Shown: piece by piece, positions 1 through 8,530 of the stretch | Layout of the letters: each line of letters begins with the position of its first letter | How positions within the stretch are numbered: the first letter of the stretch is position 1 | Assembly: GCA_947587605.1 (NCBI GenBank) | Contig: CANPYB010000004.1 | Coordinates: forward strand, 1 to 35,326 | Reading direction: 5' to 3' | DNA: 35,326 nt | Source: Candidatus Gastranaerophilales bacterium | Lineage (GTDB): Bacteria > Cyanobacteriota > Vampirovibrionia > Gastranaerophilales > Gastranaerophilaceae | The notes under the pieces: generated by a model | What the model was told of the DNA's origin: nothing | Database searches by the model: none | What the model saw: only the letters and a program-made list of their open reading frames with translations | Made by a program: the position numbers and the translations under genes

Positions 1-1
1 G

Positions 2-388
2 AATGGAAATGAACATCCTTTAGAAATAGAGGTCTGGTGCTTTAACGGAAAAGCCAAGATTATTCAAAAATGCAAAATAAATGATAAACATACTCACAGA
101 ATTATTAATTCATATAATGAAAAATTTGAGGAGTTTAACATTAAATTTTTTGAAAATAATGAGATATGTCACAATGAACCTGATGAATTATTAAAAGAGG
201 CAAAGAATTTAAGCGAAAGACTTGCGCAAGGGTTTAAGTTTGTCCGCATTGATTGGATGATTTATGAAAACAAATTATATTTTGCGGAAATGACATTTAC
301 ACCGCATTCGGGTTTTATTTTCTTTACTGACCACCACAATGAATTACAAAGAAAACTTGGCAAAATGTTAAATTTGAAAGGAGAATAA
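2..388 (+). CDS. C-terminal part of a TupA-like ATP-grasp family protein (truncated at window edge)
   Basis: Open frame from base 2 to TAA at 386-388 (not in ORF track because the start is outside). Translation ends ...GFKFVRIDWMIYENKLYFAEMTFTPHSGFIFFTDHHNELQRKLGKMLNLKGE, resembling the TupA-like ATP-grasp C-terminus (VRxDxY...x(G/A)EMTFxPxSG). Confidence 0.7.
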   Translation, partial: NGNEHPLEIEVWCFNGKAKIIQKCKINDKHTHRIINSYNEKFEEFNIKFFENNEICHNEPDELLKEAKNLSERLAQGFKFVRIDWMIYENKLYFAEMTFTPHSGFIFFTDHHNELQRKLGKMLNLKGE

Positions 389-389
389 T

Positions 390-581
390 ATGCCTAATGA
401 TAATGATGATTTAAACAGTCTCAGTACAGATAAAATAAATGAATTTTATAGAGATATTATAGAATTTCCGGATGATACTATTGCTATAAATCAGAGTTGT
501 GGTGGTTCACGCTGTCCGAATTGCCTTACAGAATTATACCAGGGTTATCTTGCGGGAACACCTACATGTCCGGCTAAGTAA
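390..581 (+). CDS. Small Cys-rich peptide, candidate RiPP precursor
   Basis: 63 aa, strong SD (aaaggag) before ATG at 390. Acidic N-terminal half and C-terminal SCGGSRCPNCLTELYQGYLAGTPTCPAK with Cys 37, 42, 45, 60. Lies directly between an ATP-grasp gene and a radical SAM gene. Confidence 0.65.
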   Translation: MPNDNDDLNSLSTDKINEFYRDIIEFPDDTIAINQSCGGSRCPNCLTELYQGYLAGTPTCPAK

Positions 582-585
582 TAAA

Positions 586-1926
586 ATGGAAATAACAATT
601 TCTCCTTGGATTAGCAGTAAAACATATCAGCTTAAATCAAAGTCAGAGTCCGTAAGTTTTATAAATGATATAAAAAATCGAAATTGCTTTGTTATAAAAG
701 GGAAAATTTCAAAGCTCTGGCATTTTATAATTCATCACTCTTCTTTAGAAGAAGTATTAAATTATGCTGAAGAATTAAATTTAAAAAATATTTTAAATAG
801 TTTTATGGCAGAACTGCGAAACAATAATATTATCCAAACAGAGTGTATAACAGCACCTGTTAAAACAGAGTTTTTAAAAACTTCTATAAGTTATGACAGT
901 ACAAATTTCAGTTATTTTTCGGATTTAAGAAACAAGTTTTTATTCAAATATAACCTTATTGATACTATTTATCTGGAATTAAACTATAATTGTAATCTTA
1001 AATGCAGACATTGTTTTAATCCTAAAAATATGAATAATAATTATATTTTTTTCGAACAGGCAAAAAAAATAATAGAAGAAGCCAAAACGTTAGGAATTAG
1101 TGAAGTTGCTTTAACAGGCGGTGAGTGCACTATTAATAAAGACTTTTTTAAAATTGCAAAATACGTAAGAAAAAATTATCTTGAGCTTTCTGTTTTAACT
1201 AACGGTCAAAAACTATTTGATGATGAAAAATTATTTAATCAATTTATAAACCTATATCCGTCGTTAGTAAAAATCTCTTTATATTCAATGAAAGCAGATA
1301 TTCATGATAATATTACGCAGGTAAGCGGGTCACATTTTAAAACCTTGAGCGTTATAAAAAGACTGCGAGAAAACAAAATTAATATAAAAATAGCTTGTCC
1401 CCAGTTATCATATAATTATGGTGAATATAAAGAGGTTTTTGAGTTTGCAAAAGATATCGGTGCTAAATTCAGCGGGGGAGTCCAATTTATTAATAATAAA
1501 AACAACAAAAATCTTTGTTCAAAATTAAGTAAAAAATTAATAGAAGAATATTATATTGAAAATTTTGATAATATACCGCCCAGAAACTCATTTTGCAAAA
1601 ACACTGACAGATTGTGCGGGGCGGGAAGCAGTATGCTGAGTATCAGACCTAATTTAGATATTACACCTTGCGTCGGTTTTAACTATGTTTTGGGAAATTA
1701 CTCGTCTTCGTCACTTACGGAATTAAAAAAAACAACCGTAAAAAAATTTTTAAACGAATTTAACCGTAATAATTTAAGTGAATGTTTTAAAGAGGATTAC
1801 TGCCGGTTTTGCTATTATTGCTCCTTATATCCGACTAATGACAGCGGTTTTTTAAAAAAATCTCCAATACTTTGCGAGGACGCACGGGCTTATTATAATG
1901 CGTATAAAAAATTAAAAAACTTATAG
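586..1926 (+). CDS. Radical SAM/SPASM-type peptide maturase with PqqD/RRE-like N-terminal region
   Basis: CxxxCxxC motif (YNCNLKCRHC), GGE-type motif (LTGGECT), Cys-rich C-terminus (LCGAGSS...DITPC...C..DYCRFCYYC...C). N-terminal ~85 aa resembles a PqqD-like winged helix. Start at 586 preferred over the 499 start in the track because 499 overlaps the 390-581 peptide gene out of frame. Confidence 0.8.
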   Translation: MEITISPWISSKTYQLKSKSESVSFINDIKNRNCFVIKGKISKLWHFIIHHSSLEEVLNYAEELNLKNILNSFMAELRNNNIIQTECITAPVKTEFLKTSISYDSTNFSYFSDLRNKFLFKYNLIDTIYLELNYNCNLKCRHCFNPKNMNNNYIFFEQAKKIIEEAKTLGISEVALTGGECTINKDFFKIAKYVRKNYLELSVLTNGQKLFDDEKLFNQFINLYPSLVKISLYSMKADIHDNITQVSGSHFKTLSVIKRLRENKINIKIACPQLSYNYGEYKEVFEFAKDIGAKFSGGVQFINNKNNKNLCSKLSKKLIEEYYIENFDNIPPRNSFCKNTDRLCGAGSSMLSIRPNLDITPCVGFNYVLGNYSSSSLTELKKTTVKKFLNEFNRNNLSECFKEDYCRFCYYCSLYPTNDSGFLKKSPILCEDARAYYNAYKKLKNL

Positions 1927-1985
1927 CAAAAAATTTTTTTTCAGTTTTTTTATTTGAACGAACGAAAAAAAGAAAAAGGTGTAAT

Positions 1986-3035
1986 ATGTCTATAAGTGCT
2001 GTAAATTTTAACTTTTCCCCTGTAATCGGTAAAAAATATAATAATGTTTCATTTGGTAAATGTATTAATAATGCAAATCAAGGTGATTTTTTTGTAAAAA
2101 ACGCTGTTTCTTTTGATGATGACAAAGAAAAAATTAAGAAATTTCTCAGTTTAATTTCAACATCCGCAAAGGATAGTGCTGAAGGTAAAAAACCATTAAC
2201 TATAGATGAAGCTAATATTGCTGTATTAAACGGATATGATGGAAAAATACTTGATGATTACATTTTTGCAATTCGCAAGGGATTTAATATTGACGAAGCT
2301 GAAACATATACAGAATATGATATGTCGGGATTTTATTCAAGATATGAAAAGGAGTTTAAACAAGACCCGTATTCTAAACATCTTCCGACTGATGTCTTGG
2401 CATTTATAAAAGAACACAAATTAACTCTTGATGAGGCTTTTTATCCTCTCGGTATGGATATGGATGAGGAAACAATAAGAAAGTATAGGATTTTTCTTTC
2501 TGTATTTAAAAAGAGAAATAAAGATGCTTCTCAACAGATTGATAATGAATATTTAAAACTTATTGCAGATGAAGCTGTCAAATCTGTTAATGAAGATAAA
2601 GAAGCAATAAGAAAAAAGAATGTAAGATTTTTAATGGAAACTGAAAAACTTCCTAAATCAATGGCAGAGGCAATTTCGAGAAGTCCTATATTACTGGAAC
2701 GCGTTGATGTTATAAAATCTTTGTTCCCAAAATATGAGTTTAGCGGTAAATACCCGATAAAACCATCTCAGCCGATAGCTAAAAAAGACATGATGAAAAT
2801 ACTTACCGGTAAAGATGTTATTGATAATTTCGACAAATTTGTCGCATTAATTACCGTTAATAAGTCTACAAATGAACCCGTTAACAAAAAAATGAGAGCT
2901 TTAACTGTTGATGAAGCATTTGAAGCTGTTTCTCATAATCTGCCCGATTCAGATATAAATACTTTTATATTCTATTGCAATTGCGGTATAGCTCCTAAAG
3001 AAGCTGCAGAAATGATATTATCCGATAATCAATAG
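1986..3035 (+). CDS. Orphan protein with N-terminal SFG signature and internal T[ILV]DEA repeats
   Basis: 349 aa ORF; SD-like aaaaggtg upstream; N-term MSISAVNFNFSPVIGKKYNNVSFGK; no family recognised. Confidence 0.7.
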   Translation: MSISAVNFNFSPVIGKKYNNVSFGKCINNANQGDFFVKNAVSFDDDKEKIKKFLSLISTSAKDSAEGKKPLTIDEANIAVLNGYDGKILDDYIFAIRKGFNIDEAETYTEYDMSGFYSRYEKEFKQDPYSKHLPTDVLAFIKEHKLTLDEAFYPLGMDMDEETIRKYRIFLSVFKKRNKDASQQIDNEYLKLIADEAVKSVNEDKEAIRKKNVRFLMETEKLPKSMAEAISRSPILLERVDVIKSLFPKYEFSGKYPIKPSQPIAKKDMMKILTGKDVIDNFDKFVALITVNKSTNEPVNKKMRALTVDEAFEAVSHNLPDSDINTFIFYCNCGIAPKEAAEMILSDNQ

Positions 3036-3126
3036 AACAATTGATTACGATATATTTACTTATTGGTTAAAAACAAAATAGTATTATATAATTATTGAGT
3101 TGTATCGGTAGATAAAGGAGAGAAAA

Positions 3127-5547
3127 ATGCCGTTTTTTGAAAAAATGACAAACTCCGTTAAAAATGTGATTACAGCTTTATCCGTAATTTTTTTAACGGC
3201 AGTACCTGCATTTGCGGGTGAGGCAAATTTGGTTGTTCCTAAAATAGAGGGTGATAATTTTAATCTTCTTATTGCGGGAATTATTGTTTCCGTTTTAGGT
3301 CTTATTTGGGGTTTAATTGCTTATGCTCAAATAAAAGGCATAAAAGCGCATAAATGTATGCTTGATATTGGTAATACAATATTTGAAACCTGTAAAACAT
3401 ACCTTGTTCAGCAGGGTAAATTCTTAATTGTGCTTGAAATTTTAATTGCAGTTTGTATTGCGTTTTATTTCGGATTTTTACAGGAAATGAGCGTAAAAAA
3501 CGTATTAATAATTCTTGCGGCTTCTGTTATCGGGATATTGGGCTCATACGGTGTTGCGTGGTTCGGAATAAGAATGAATACTTTAGCAAACGCAAGGACA
3601 TCTTTTACGGCATTAAGAAATAAACCGCTGGATATTTTAAATATTCCGCTTAAAGCGGGTATGAGTATCGGGGTTTTACTTGTAAGCGTTGAATTAATAG
3701 TTATGCTTACAATATTATTGTTTGTCCCCGGGAACTTAGCAGGTGCTTGCTTTATCGGATTTGCAATAGGTGAATCACTCGGAGCTTCCGCACTTCGTGT
3801 TGCGGGCGGTATATTTACCAAAATTGCCGACATCGGCTCTGACTTAATGAAGATACAATTCGGTATTAAAGAAGATGACCCGAGAAACCCCGGGGTTATT
3901 GCGGATTGTACGGGTGATAATGCCGGCGATTCAATCGGGCCTACTGCTGACGGCTTTGAAACATACGGTGTAACGGGTGTTGCGCTTGTAAGTTTTATTC
4001 TGCTCGGGGTATTTCCTCAATATCAAATTCAACTTTTAACTTGGATTTTTGTTATGAGATATCTTATGATAATTACATCGCTTATTTCATACGCAATTAA
4101 CGGTTTATTAAACAAAATTTTATATTCAAATAAAAACGATTTGGATTTTGAAGCACCTTTAACAAATCTGGTATGGCTGACTTCAATTTTATCAATATGT
4201 ATGACATTTTCCGTCAGCAAATATTTGCTTGGGAACATGCCGAATAATTTGTGGCTGACTTTATCGATAATAATAAGCTGCGGTACTTTAGGCGCTGCTT
4301 TAATACCCGAATTTACAAAGGTATTTACAAGCCCTAAAGCAAAACATACCTGCGAAGTTGTTACCGCGTCAAAAGAGGGCGGTGCTTCTCTTACAATATT
4401 ATCGGGTATCGTATCGGGTAATTTTTCGGGATTTTGGATAGGGCTTGTTATTGTTGCATTAATGACAATGGCATATTTCGCAAGCATTCATATACCGTCA
4501 GATATAATGATATATTCTTCGGTATTTGCGTTTGGACTTGTTGCTTTCGGGTTCCTCGGAATGGGGCCTGTTACAATTGCTGTTGACAGCTACGGCCCTG
4601 TTACTGATAATGCGCAGTCTGTTTATGAATTATCATTAATAGAAGAAATACCTAATGTTGCTGATGAGATTAAAAATGAATTCGGATTTGAACCTAACTT
4701 TGAAACGGCTAAAAAGTTCTTAGAACAAAATGACGGAGCGGGAAATACATTTAAGGCTACATCAAAACCGGTTTTAATCGGTACGGCTGTTGTTGGTGCT
4801 ACGACAATGATATTTTCATTAATTCTGGTTATAAAAGAAACGCTTTCTATAGAGCCCGAAGCAATATTAAACCTGTTAAATCCTTATACAATTTTAGGAT
4901 TGTTAATGGGCGGAGCGGTTATTTACTGGTTCTCGGGGGCTTCAATGCAGGCTGTTACAACAGGCGCATACAGAGCTGTTGAATATATTGCAAATCACAT
5001 AAAGCTCGGCGATTCTGACGATAAAAAGGCAAATGTTGAAAACTCAAAAGAAGTTGTTAAAATATGTACCGAATATGCTCAAAAGGGTATGTTTAACATA
5101 TTTATAGCGCTATTCGCTTTTGCACTTGCTTTTGCATGCCTGTCTGCGCCGATGTTAAACAATGTAAATCCTGTATCATTTTTTGTAAGTTATTTAATCG
5201 GTATAGCAATATTCGGTTTATTCCAGGCGGTATTTATGGCTAATGCGGGCGGCTGCTGGGATAATGCCAAAAAAATTGTTGAGGTTGATTTGGCGGAAAA
5301 AGGAACTCCGCTCCATGACGCTACTGTCGTTGGTGATACCGTAGGTGATCCGTTTAAGGATACTTCTTCCGTTGCAATGAATCCGATAATTAAATTTACA
5401 ACTTTGTTCGGATTACTTGCCATGGAAATAGCTATTGCTGACGCATTTAAAACGGCAGCCCCGATTGCGGGTGCAATTTTATTTGTTATTGCCGTGATTT
5501 TTGTAATTCGTTCATTCTACGCAATGCGTATTCCTGCGGATAAATAG
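3127..5547 (+). CDS. hppA: Membrane-bound ion-translocating pyrophosphatase
   Basis: GESLGASALRVAGGIFTKIADIGSDL...EDDPRNPGVIADCTGDNAGDSIGPTADGFETYG; multiple TM segments; C-terminal VVGDTVGDPFKDTSSVAMNPIIKF. Confidence 0.95.
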   Translation: MPFFEKMTNSVKNVITALSVIFLTAVPAFAGEANLVVPKIEGDNFNLLIAGIIVSVLGLIWGLIAYAQIKGIKAHKCMLDIGNTIFETCKTYLVQQGKFLIVLEILIAVCIAFYFGFLQEMSVKNVLIILAASVIGILGSYGVAWFGIRMNTLANARTSFTALRNKPLDILNIPLKAGMSIGVLLVSVELIVMLTILLFVPGNLAGACFIGFAIGESLGASALRVAGGIFTKIADIGSDLMKIQFGIKEDDPRNPGVIADCTGDNAGDSIGPTADGFETYGVTGVALVSFILLGVFPQYQIQLLTWIFVMRYLMIITSLISYAINGLLNKILYSNKNDLDFEAPLTNLVWLTSILSICMTFSVSKYLLGNMPNNLWLTLSIIISCGTLGAALIPEFTKVFTSPKAKHTCEVVTASKEGGASLTILSGIVSGNFSGFWIGLVIVALMTMAYFASIHIPSDIMIYSSVFAFGLVAFGFLGMGPVTIAVDSYGPVTDNAQSVYELSLIEEIPNVADEIKNEFGFEPNFETAKKFLEQNDGAGNTFKATSKPVLIGTAVVGATTMIFSLILVIKETLSIEPEAILNLLNPYTILGLLMGGAVIYWFSGASMQAVTTGAYRAVEYIANHIKLGDSDDKKANVENSKEVVKICTEYAQKGMFNIFIALFAFALAFACLSAPMLNNVNPVSFFVSYLIGIAIFGLFQAVFMANAGGCWDNAKKIVEVDLAEKGTPLHDATVVGDTVGDPFKDTSSVAMNPIIKFTTLFGLLAMEIAIADAFKTAAPIAGAILFVIAVIFVIRSFYAMRIPADK

Positions 5548-5559
5548 AGAAAATATACA

Positions 5560-5595
5560 CAAAAAAAGAGCCCTTTGACAGGGCTCTTTTTTTAA
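5560..5595. terminator. Bidirectional intrinsic terminator between hppA and the pentapeptide-repeat gene
   Basis: AGAGCCCT-ttgac-AGGGCTCT perfect 8-bp stem flanked by A-run and T-run. Confidence 0.9.
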
Positions 5596-5597
5596 TA

Positions 5598-6119
5598 TTA
5601 ATAATCCGAAACAGAGCTTTCTTCTTCCCCGTCTTCATCTTCTTTAGAATAGTTAGTATCAAATTCATCGGGTAACAGGTCATTATCGGGCCACATAGTA
5701 GTGTCATCAGCTCTTGTAGCTGCAAGATTTAAACTTGCCGAAAAATCAGAATCGGATAAATCAGCCTCTTTAACTATACAGCCTGCCATATCAGCGTCGG
5801 TAAAATTGCAATAATTAACGGCAGCATAACTGAAATCCGTTCCGTTAAGTATACTTTCGGAAAAATCGCACTCAACAATATTTGCTCTTGTAAAATCCGC
5901 CGCATTTAAGTCACAGCCCGTAAAGTTTACGTTTGATAAATGAGAATCCGTAAAAGTGGTGCCTGCTAATTCCGCACCCGAAAAATCAACTTCTTCAATA
6001 GTTATATTTGAAAAATCCAATTCTGTTAAATCAAGCTCATCGCCCGCATTTTTTTTATAGGAATTAAATTCTTCGGGATTTTTAATGATTAACTCTGCCA
6101 GCTCTTCTTTTGAATACAT
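5598..6119 (-). CDS. Pentapeptide-repeat protein
   Basis: Tandem A(D/N)LxF-type repeats: LDFSN.VDFSGAEL.TTFTDSHLSNVNFTGCDLNAADFTRANIVECDFSESILNGTDF. Confidence 0.9.
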   Translation of the reverse strand: MYSKEELAELIIKNPEEFNSYKKNAGDELDLTELDFSNITIEEVDFSGAELAGTTFTDSHLSNVNFTGCDLNAADFTRANIVECDFSESILNGTDFSYAAVNYCNFTDADMAGCIVKEADLSDSDFSASLNLAATRADDTTMWPDNDLLPDEFDTNYSKEDEDGEEESSVSDY

Positions 6120-6310
6120 ATAAATTCTCCTAAATTCTCATCTGTCAATACTAACTTTTTAATGCTATTCCCCAAATGAATTATTTTATAACATATATAT
6201 TCATTTTCTCGTTTTTTTTAATTATGTCAAGAATTTTTAATAAAAAAGGCAATTTTTTTTTATAAAAATACTTTATAAAAAAGTAGGGCAGGTTTTTAGG
6301 TTTAAATAAT

Positions 6311-7099
6311 TTGTATAACTTTGGGAAAATAAATAATACAGATAGTTCAGTACATGTAAACGGTGTTAAATCATCAAACTCGGCAGCCGGCTTAAAATAC
6401 AACAATGCAGGTGGTAAAGATTTATTTGTTCACTCTCATGCTCAAGCTAAATCAAATGTCAGTGTTCCGTTTAACAGTTTTTATTCACCGCAGTTACTAT
6501 TAAAGGCATATTCTGATGAGAGTTATGTTATATCTTTAATATCTAAAAATCCGGAGCTGCAGAATATGTTGCAGAACAGCGGATTAACAGAAATTTATCC
6601 TCAAAATATAACACAAATTACTCAAGCTCATTTAAAGACTACAACAGCTAATGCAATGAGAATTGCAAATGAAATGGGAATAAGCGCTGCCGATAAAAAA
6701 ATTCTTGAACTGGCTTGCGTTTTTCATGATTATGGGAAAATATTAATCCCTAAAGAGATACTTAATAAACCGGATAAACTTAATGCTGCTGAAAAAGAAA
6801 TAATGGATATGCACGCGCAATTAGGCTATCAGCTTTTATCAAAATCAAATTTGAACAAGAGAGTTTTGGAATTAATAAAAAATCATCATAAACCTTGTGC
6901 GGAAAATGCGGATATACTGGGGCAAATACTGTCTGTCGCTGATATATACTCAGCGCTTAAGGAGCAAAGGAGTTACAAAAAACCCTTGACTGAAAAACAA
7001 GCATTTCAAATCCTTGACCAAAAAGCTAAACAAGGCGAAGTAAGTACAGAAGTAGTGGAGGCTTTAAAAAAGTCTGTAATATCCGCAAAAACCGCATAA
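6311..7099 (+). CDS. HD-domain protein, degenerate HD-GYP-like
   Basis: 262 aa with TTG start; FHDYGKILIPKEILNKPDKL...MHAQLGYQLL...NHHKP...VADIYSAL matches the HD-GYP core but the GYP segment is missing. Confidence 0.75.
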   Translation: MYNFGKINNTDSSVHVNGVKSSNSAAGLKYNNAGGKDLFVHSHAQAKSNVSVPFNSFYSPQLLLKAYSDESYVISLISKNPELQNMLQNSGLTEIYPQNITQITQAHLKTTTANAMRIANEMGISAADKKILELACVFHDYGKILIPKEILNKPDKLNAAEKEIMDMHAQLGYQLLSKSNLNKRVLELIKNHHKPCAENADILGQILSVADIYSALKEQRSYKKPLTEKQAFQILDQKAKQGEVSTEVVEALKKSVISAKTA

Positions 7100-7135
7100 A
7101 AAAAGAACCCTCACTTTTGAGGGCTCTTTTTTTAA
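7099..7135. terminator. Bidirectional intrinsic terminator
   Basis: aaaaaaagaaCCCTCacttttGAGGGctcttttttt. Confidence 0.8.
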
Positions 7136-7143
7136 TCAATAAA

Positions 7144-7335
7144 TTAAACAGCTCTTTGAACTTTACCTGCTTTTAAACATGAAGTACAAACTTTTATTCT
7201 TTTTACCGTTCCGTTTTCCATAACTTTAACGGACTGCAAATTCGGTGATTGTCTGTAAACATTATGTTTATGAGAGAATGAAAGTTTTGCTGCTTTCAAA
7301 GGTTTTTTTCCGCATATTGCGCATTCAACTGACAT
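7144..7335 (-). CDS. rpmB: 50S ribosomal protein bL28
   Basis: 63 aa, MSVECAICGKKPLKAAKLSFSHKHNVYRQSPNLQSVKV...RIKVCTSCLKAGKVQRAV. Confidence 0.93.
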   Translation of the reverse strand: MSVECAICGKKPLKAAKLSFSHKHNVYRQSPNLQSVKVMENGTVKRIKVCTSCLKAGKVQRAV

Positions 7336-7483
7336 TTTTCTTTCCTTTCAAATTTTATATGTTTGAAATAATAAAGTAAAAATAACAAATAATCAAGTTC
7401 ACTTTTAAAAATATATTAAATAATCGAAACAAAAGTCTTTAAATCTGTAGTAATCGGTTATTATTTACTATAAAATAAATTGC

Positions 7484-8530
7484 ATGGATATAAAAAATAA
7501 AACGGTAAGAGAAAAAATAGAAGAAAGAGAAAATCTTTTCTTATCAAAATATGCTTCAAAAAGTGTTAATACAAAAGGTCGTAAACGTTATGAAGAGCCT
7601 TGCACTCTCAGAACCGAATATCAGCGTGACCGCGACAGAATACTTCATTCAAAGGCTTTCAGACGATTAAAGCATAAAACACAAGTTTTTTTCTCACCCT
7701 ATGATGACCATTTCAGAACAAGAATGACGCATACTCTTGAAGTATCTCAAATTGCAAGGACTATTTCAAGGGCATTGGACTTAAATGAAGATTTAACTGA
7801 AGCAATTGCATTAGGACATGACTTGGGGCATACTCCGTTCGGACATAGCGGAGAAAGAGTCTTAAACGAGTTAATGCCGAACGGATACAGACATAATGAG
7901 CAAAGTGTCAGGGTCGTTGAGTTTATCGAGGACTTAAATTTAACGGCAGAAACAATAGACGGTATTTTAAATCATTCTTATCAATGTATGCCCTCTACCT
8001 TAGAAGGTCAGGTTGTCAGAATTTCAGATAAAATTGCATATATAAATCATGATATACAAGATGCAATCCGCGCAAAAATTATAAAATCAGATGATATACC
8101 TAAAGAGTGCGCGCTTTATTTTTCAACAACAAACAGAATAAGGATAACAAAATTTGTAAATGATATTGTTGAAAACAGTTATGAAAAAGATAAAATATTA
8201 ATGTCGGATGAGTGTTTTAAGCATTTTATTGATTTAAGAAAATGGATGTTTGAACACGTATATAATAATTCGCCCGCAAAATTAGCCGAAGATAAAGCGC
8301 AAAATGTAATAAGACTTTTATTCGGTTATTACTGCGAAGAACTCCAAAAACAATATACTAAAAGTTCAAAAGATGAAATAATGCGCACTGCCTGCGATTA
8401 TGTTTCGGGTATGACCGACAGATATGTATTAATTAAATATGAAGAGAATTTTCTTCCCTCTCCGTTAGTACAAAAAAATAACGATGAATTTTTATTTAAA
8501 CTGGCAGAAATGAACGGATTAAAACAATAA
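7484..8530 (+). CDS. dgt: Deoxyguanosinetriphosphate triphosphohydrolase-like HD protein
   Basis: YQRDRDRILHSKAFRRLKHKTQVFFSPYDDHFRTRMTHTLEVSQIARTI...ALGHDLGHTPFGHSGE. Confidence 0.93.
   Translation: MDIKNKTVREKIEERENLFLSKYASKSVNTKGRKRYEEPCTLRTEYQRDRDRILHSKAFRRLKHKTQVFFSPYDDHFRTRMTHTLEVSQIARTISRALDLNEDLTEAIALGHDLGHTPFGHSGERVLNELMPNGYRHNEQSVRVVEFIEDLNLTAETIDGILNHSYQCMPSTLEGQVVRISDKIAYINHDIQDAIRAKIIKSDDIPKECALYFSTTNRIRITKFVNDIVENSYEKDKILMSDECFKHFIDLRKWMFEHVYNNSPAKLAEDKAQNVIRLLFGYYCEELQKQYTKSSKDEIMRTACDYVSGMTDRYVLIKYEENFLPSPLVQKNNDEFLFKLAEMNGLKQ

Noticed and set aside
499-585. Upstream start (499) for the radical SAM ORF in the track
   Set aside because: Overlaps the 390-581 peptide gene out of frame; translation before Met at 586 is low-complexity with no family similarity.
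3465-5423. Antisense ORFs 3465-3833, 4029-4487, 5190-5423 inside hppA
   Set aside because: Shadow frames on the opposite strand of a clear coding gene; no recognisable domain or SD.
5486-5725. ORF 5486-5725 (-)
   Set aside because: Runs through the bidirectional terminator and overlaps hppA and the pentapeptide gene in another frame.
6181-6405. ORF 6181-6405 (-)
   Set aside because: Low-complexity AT-rich sequence (FFIKYFYKKKLPFLL...) in an intergenic/5' region; composition artefact.
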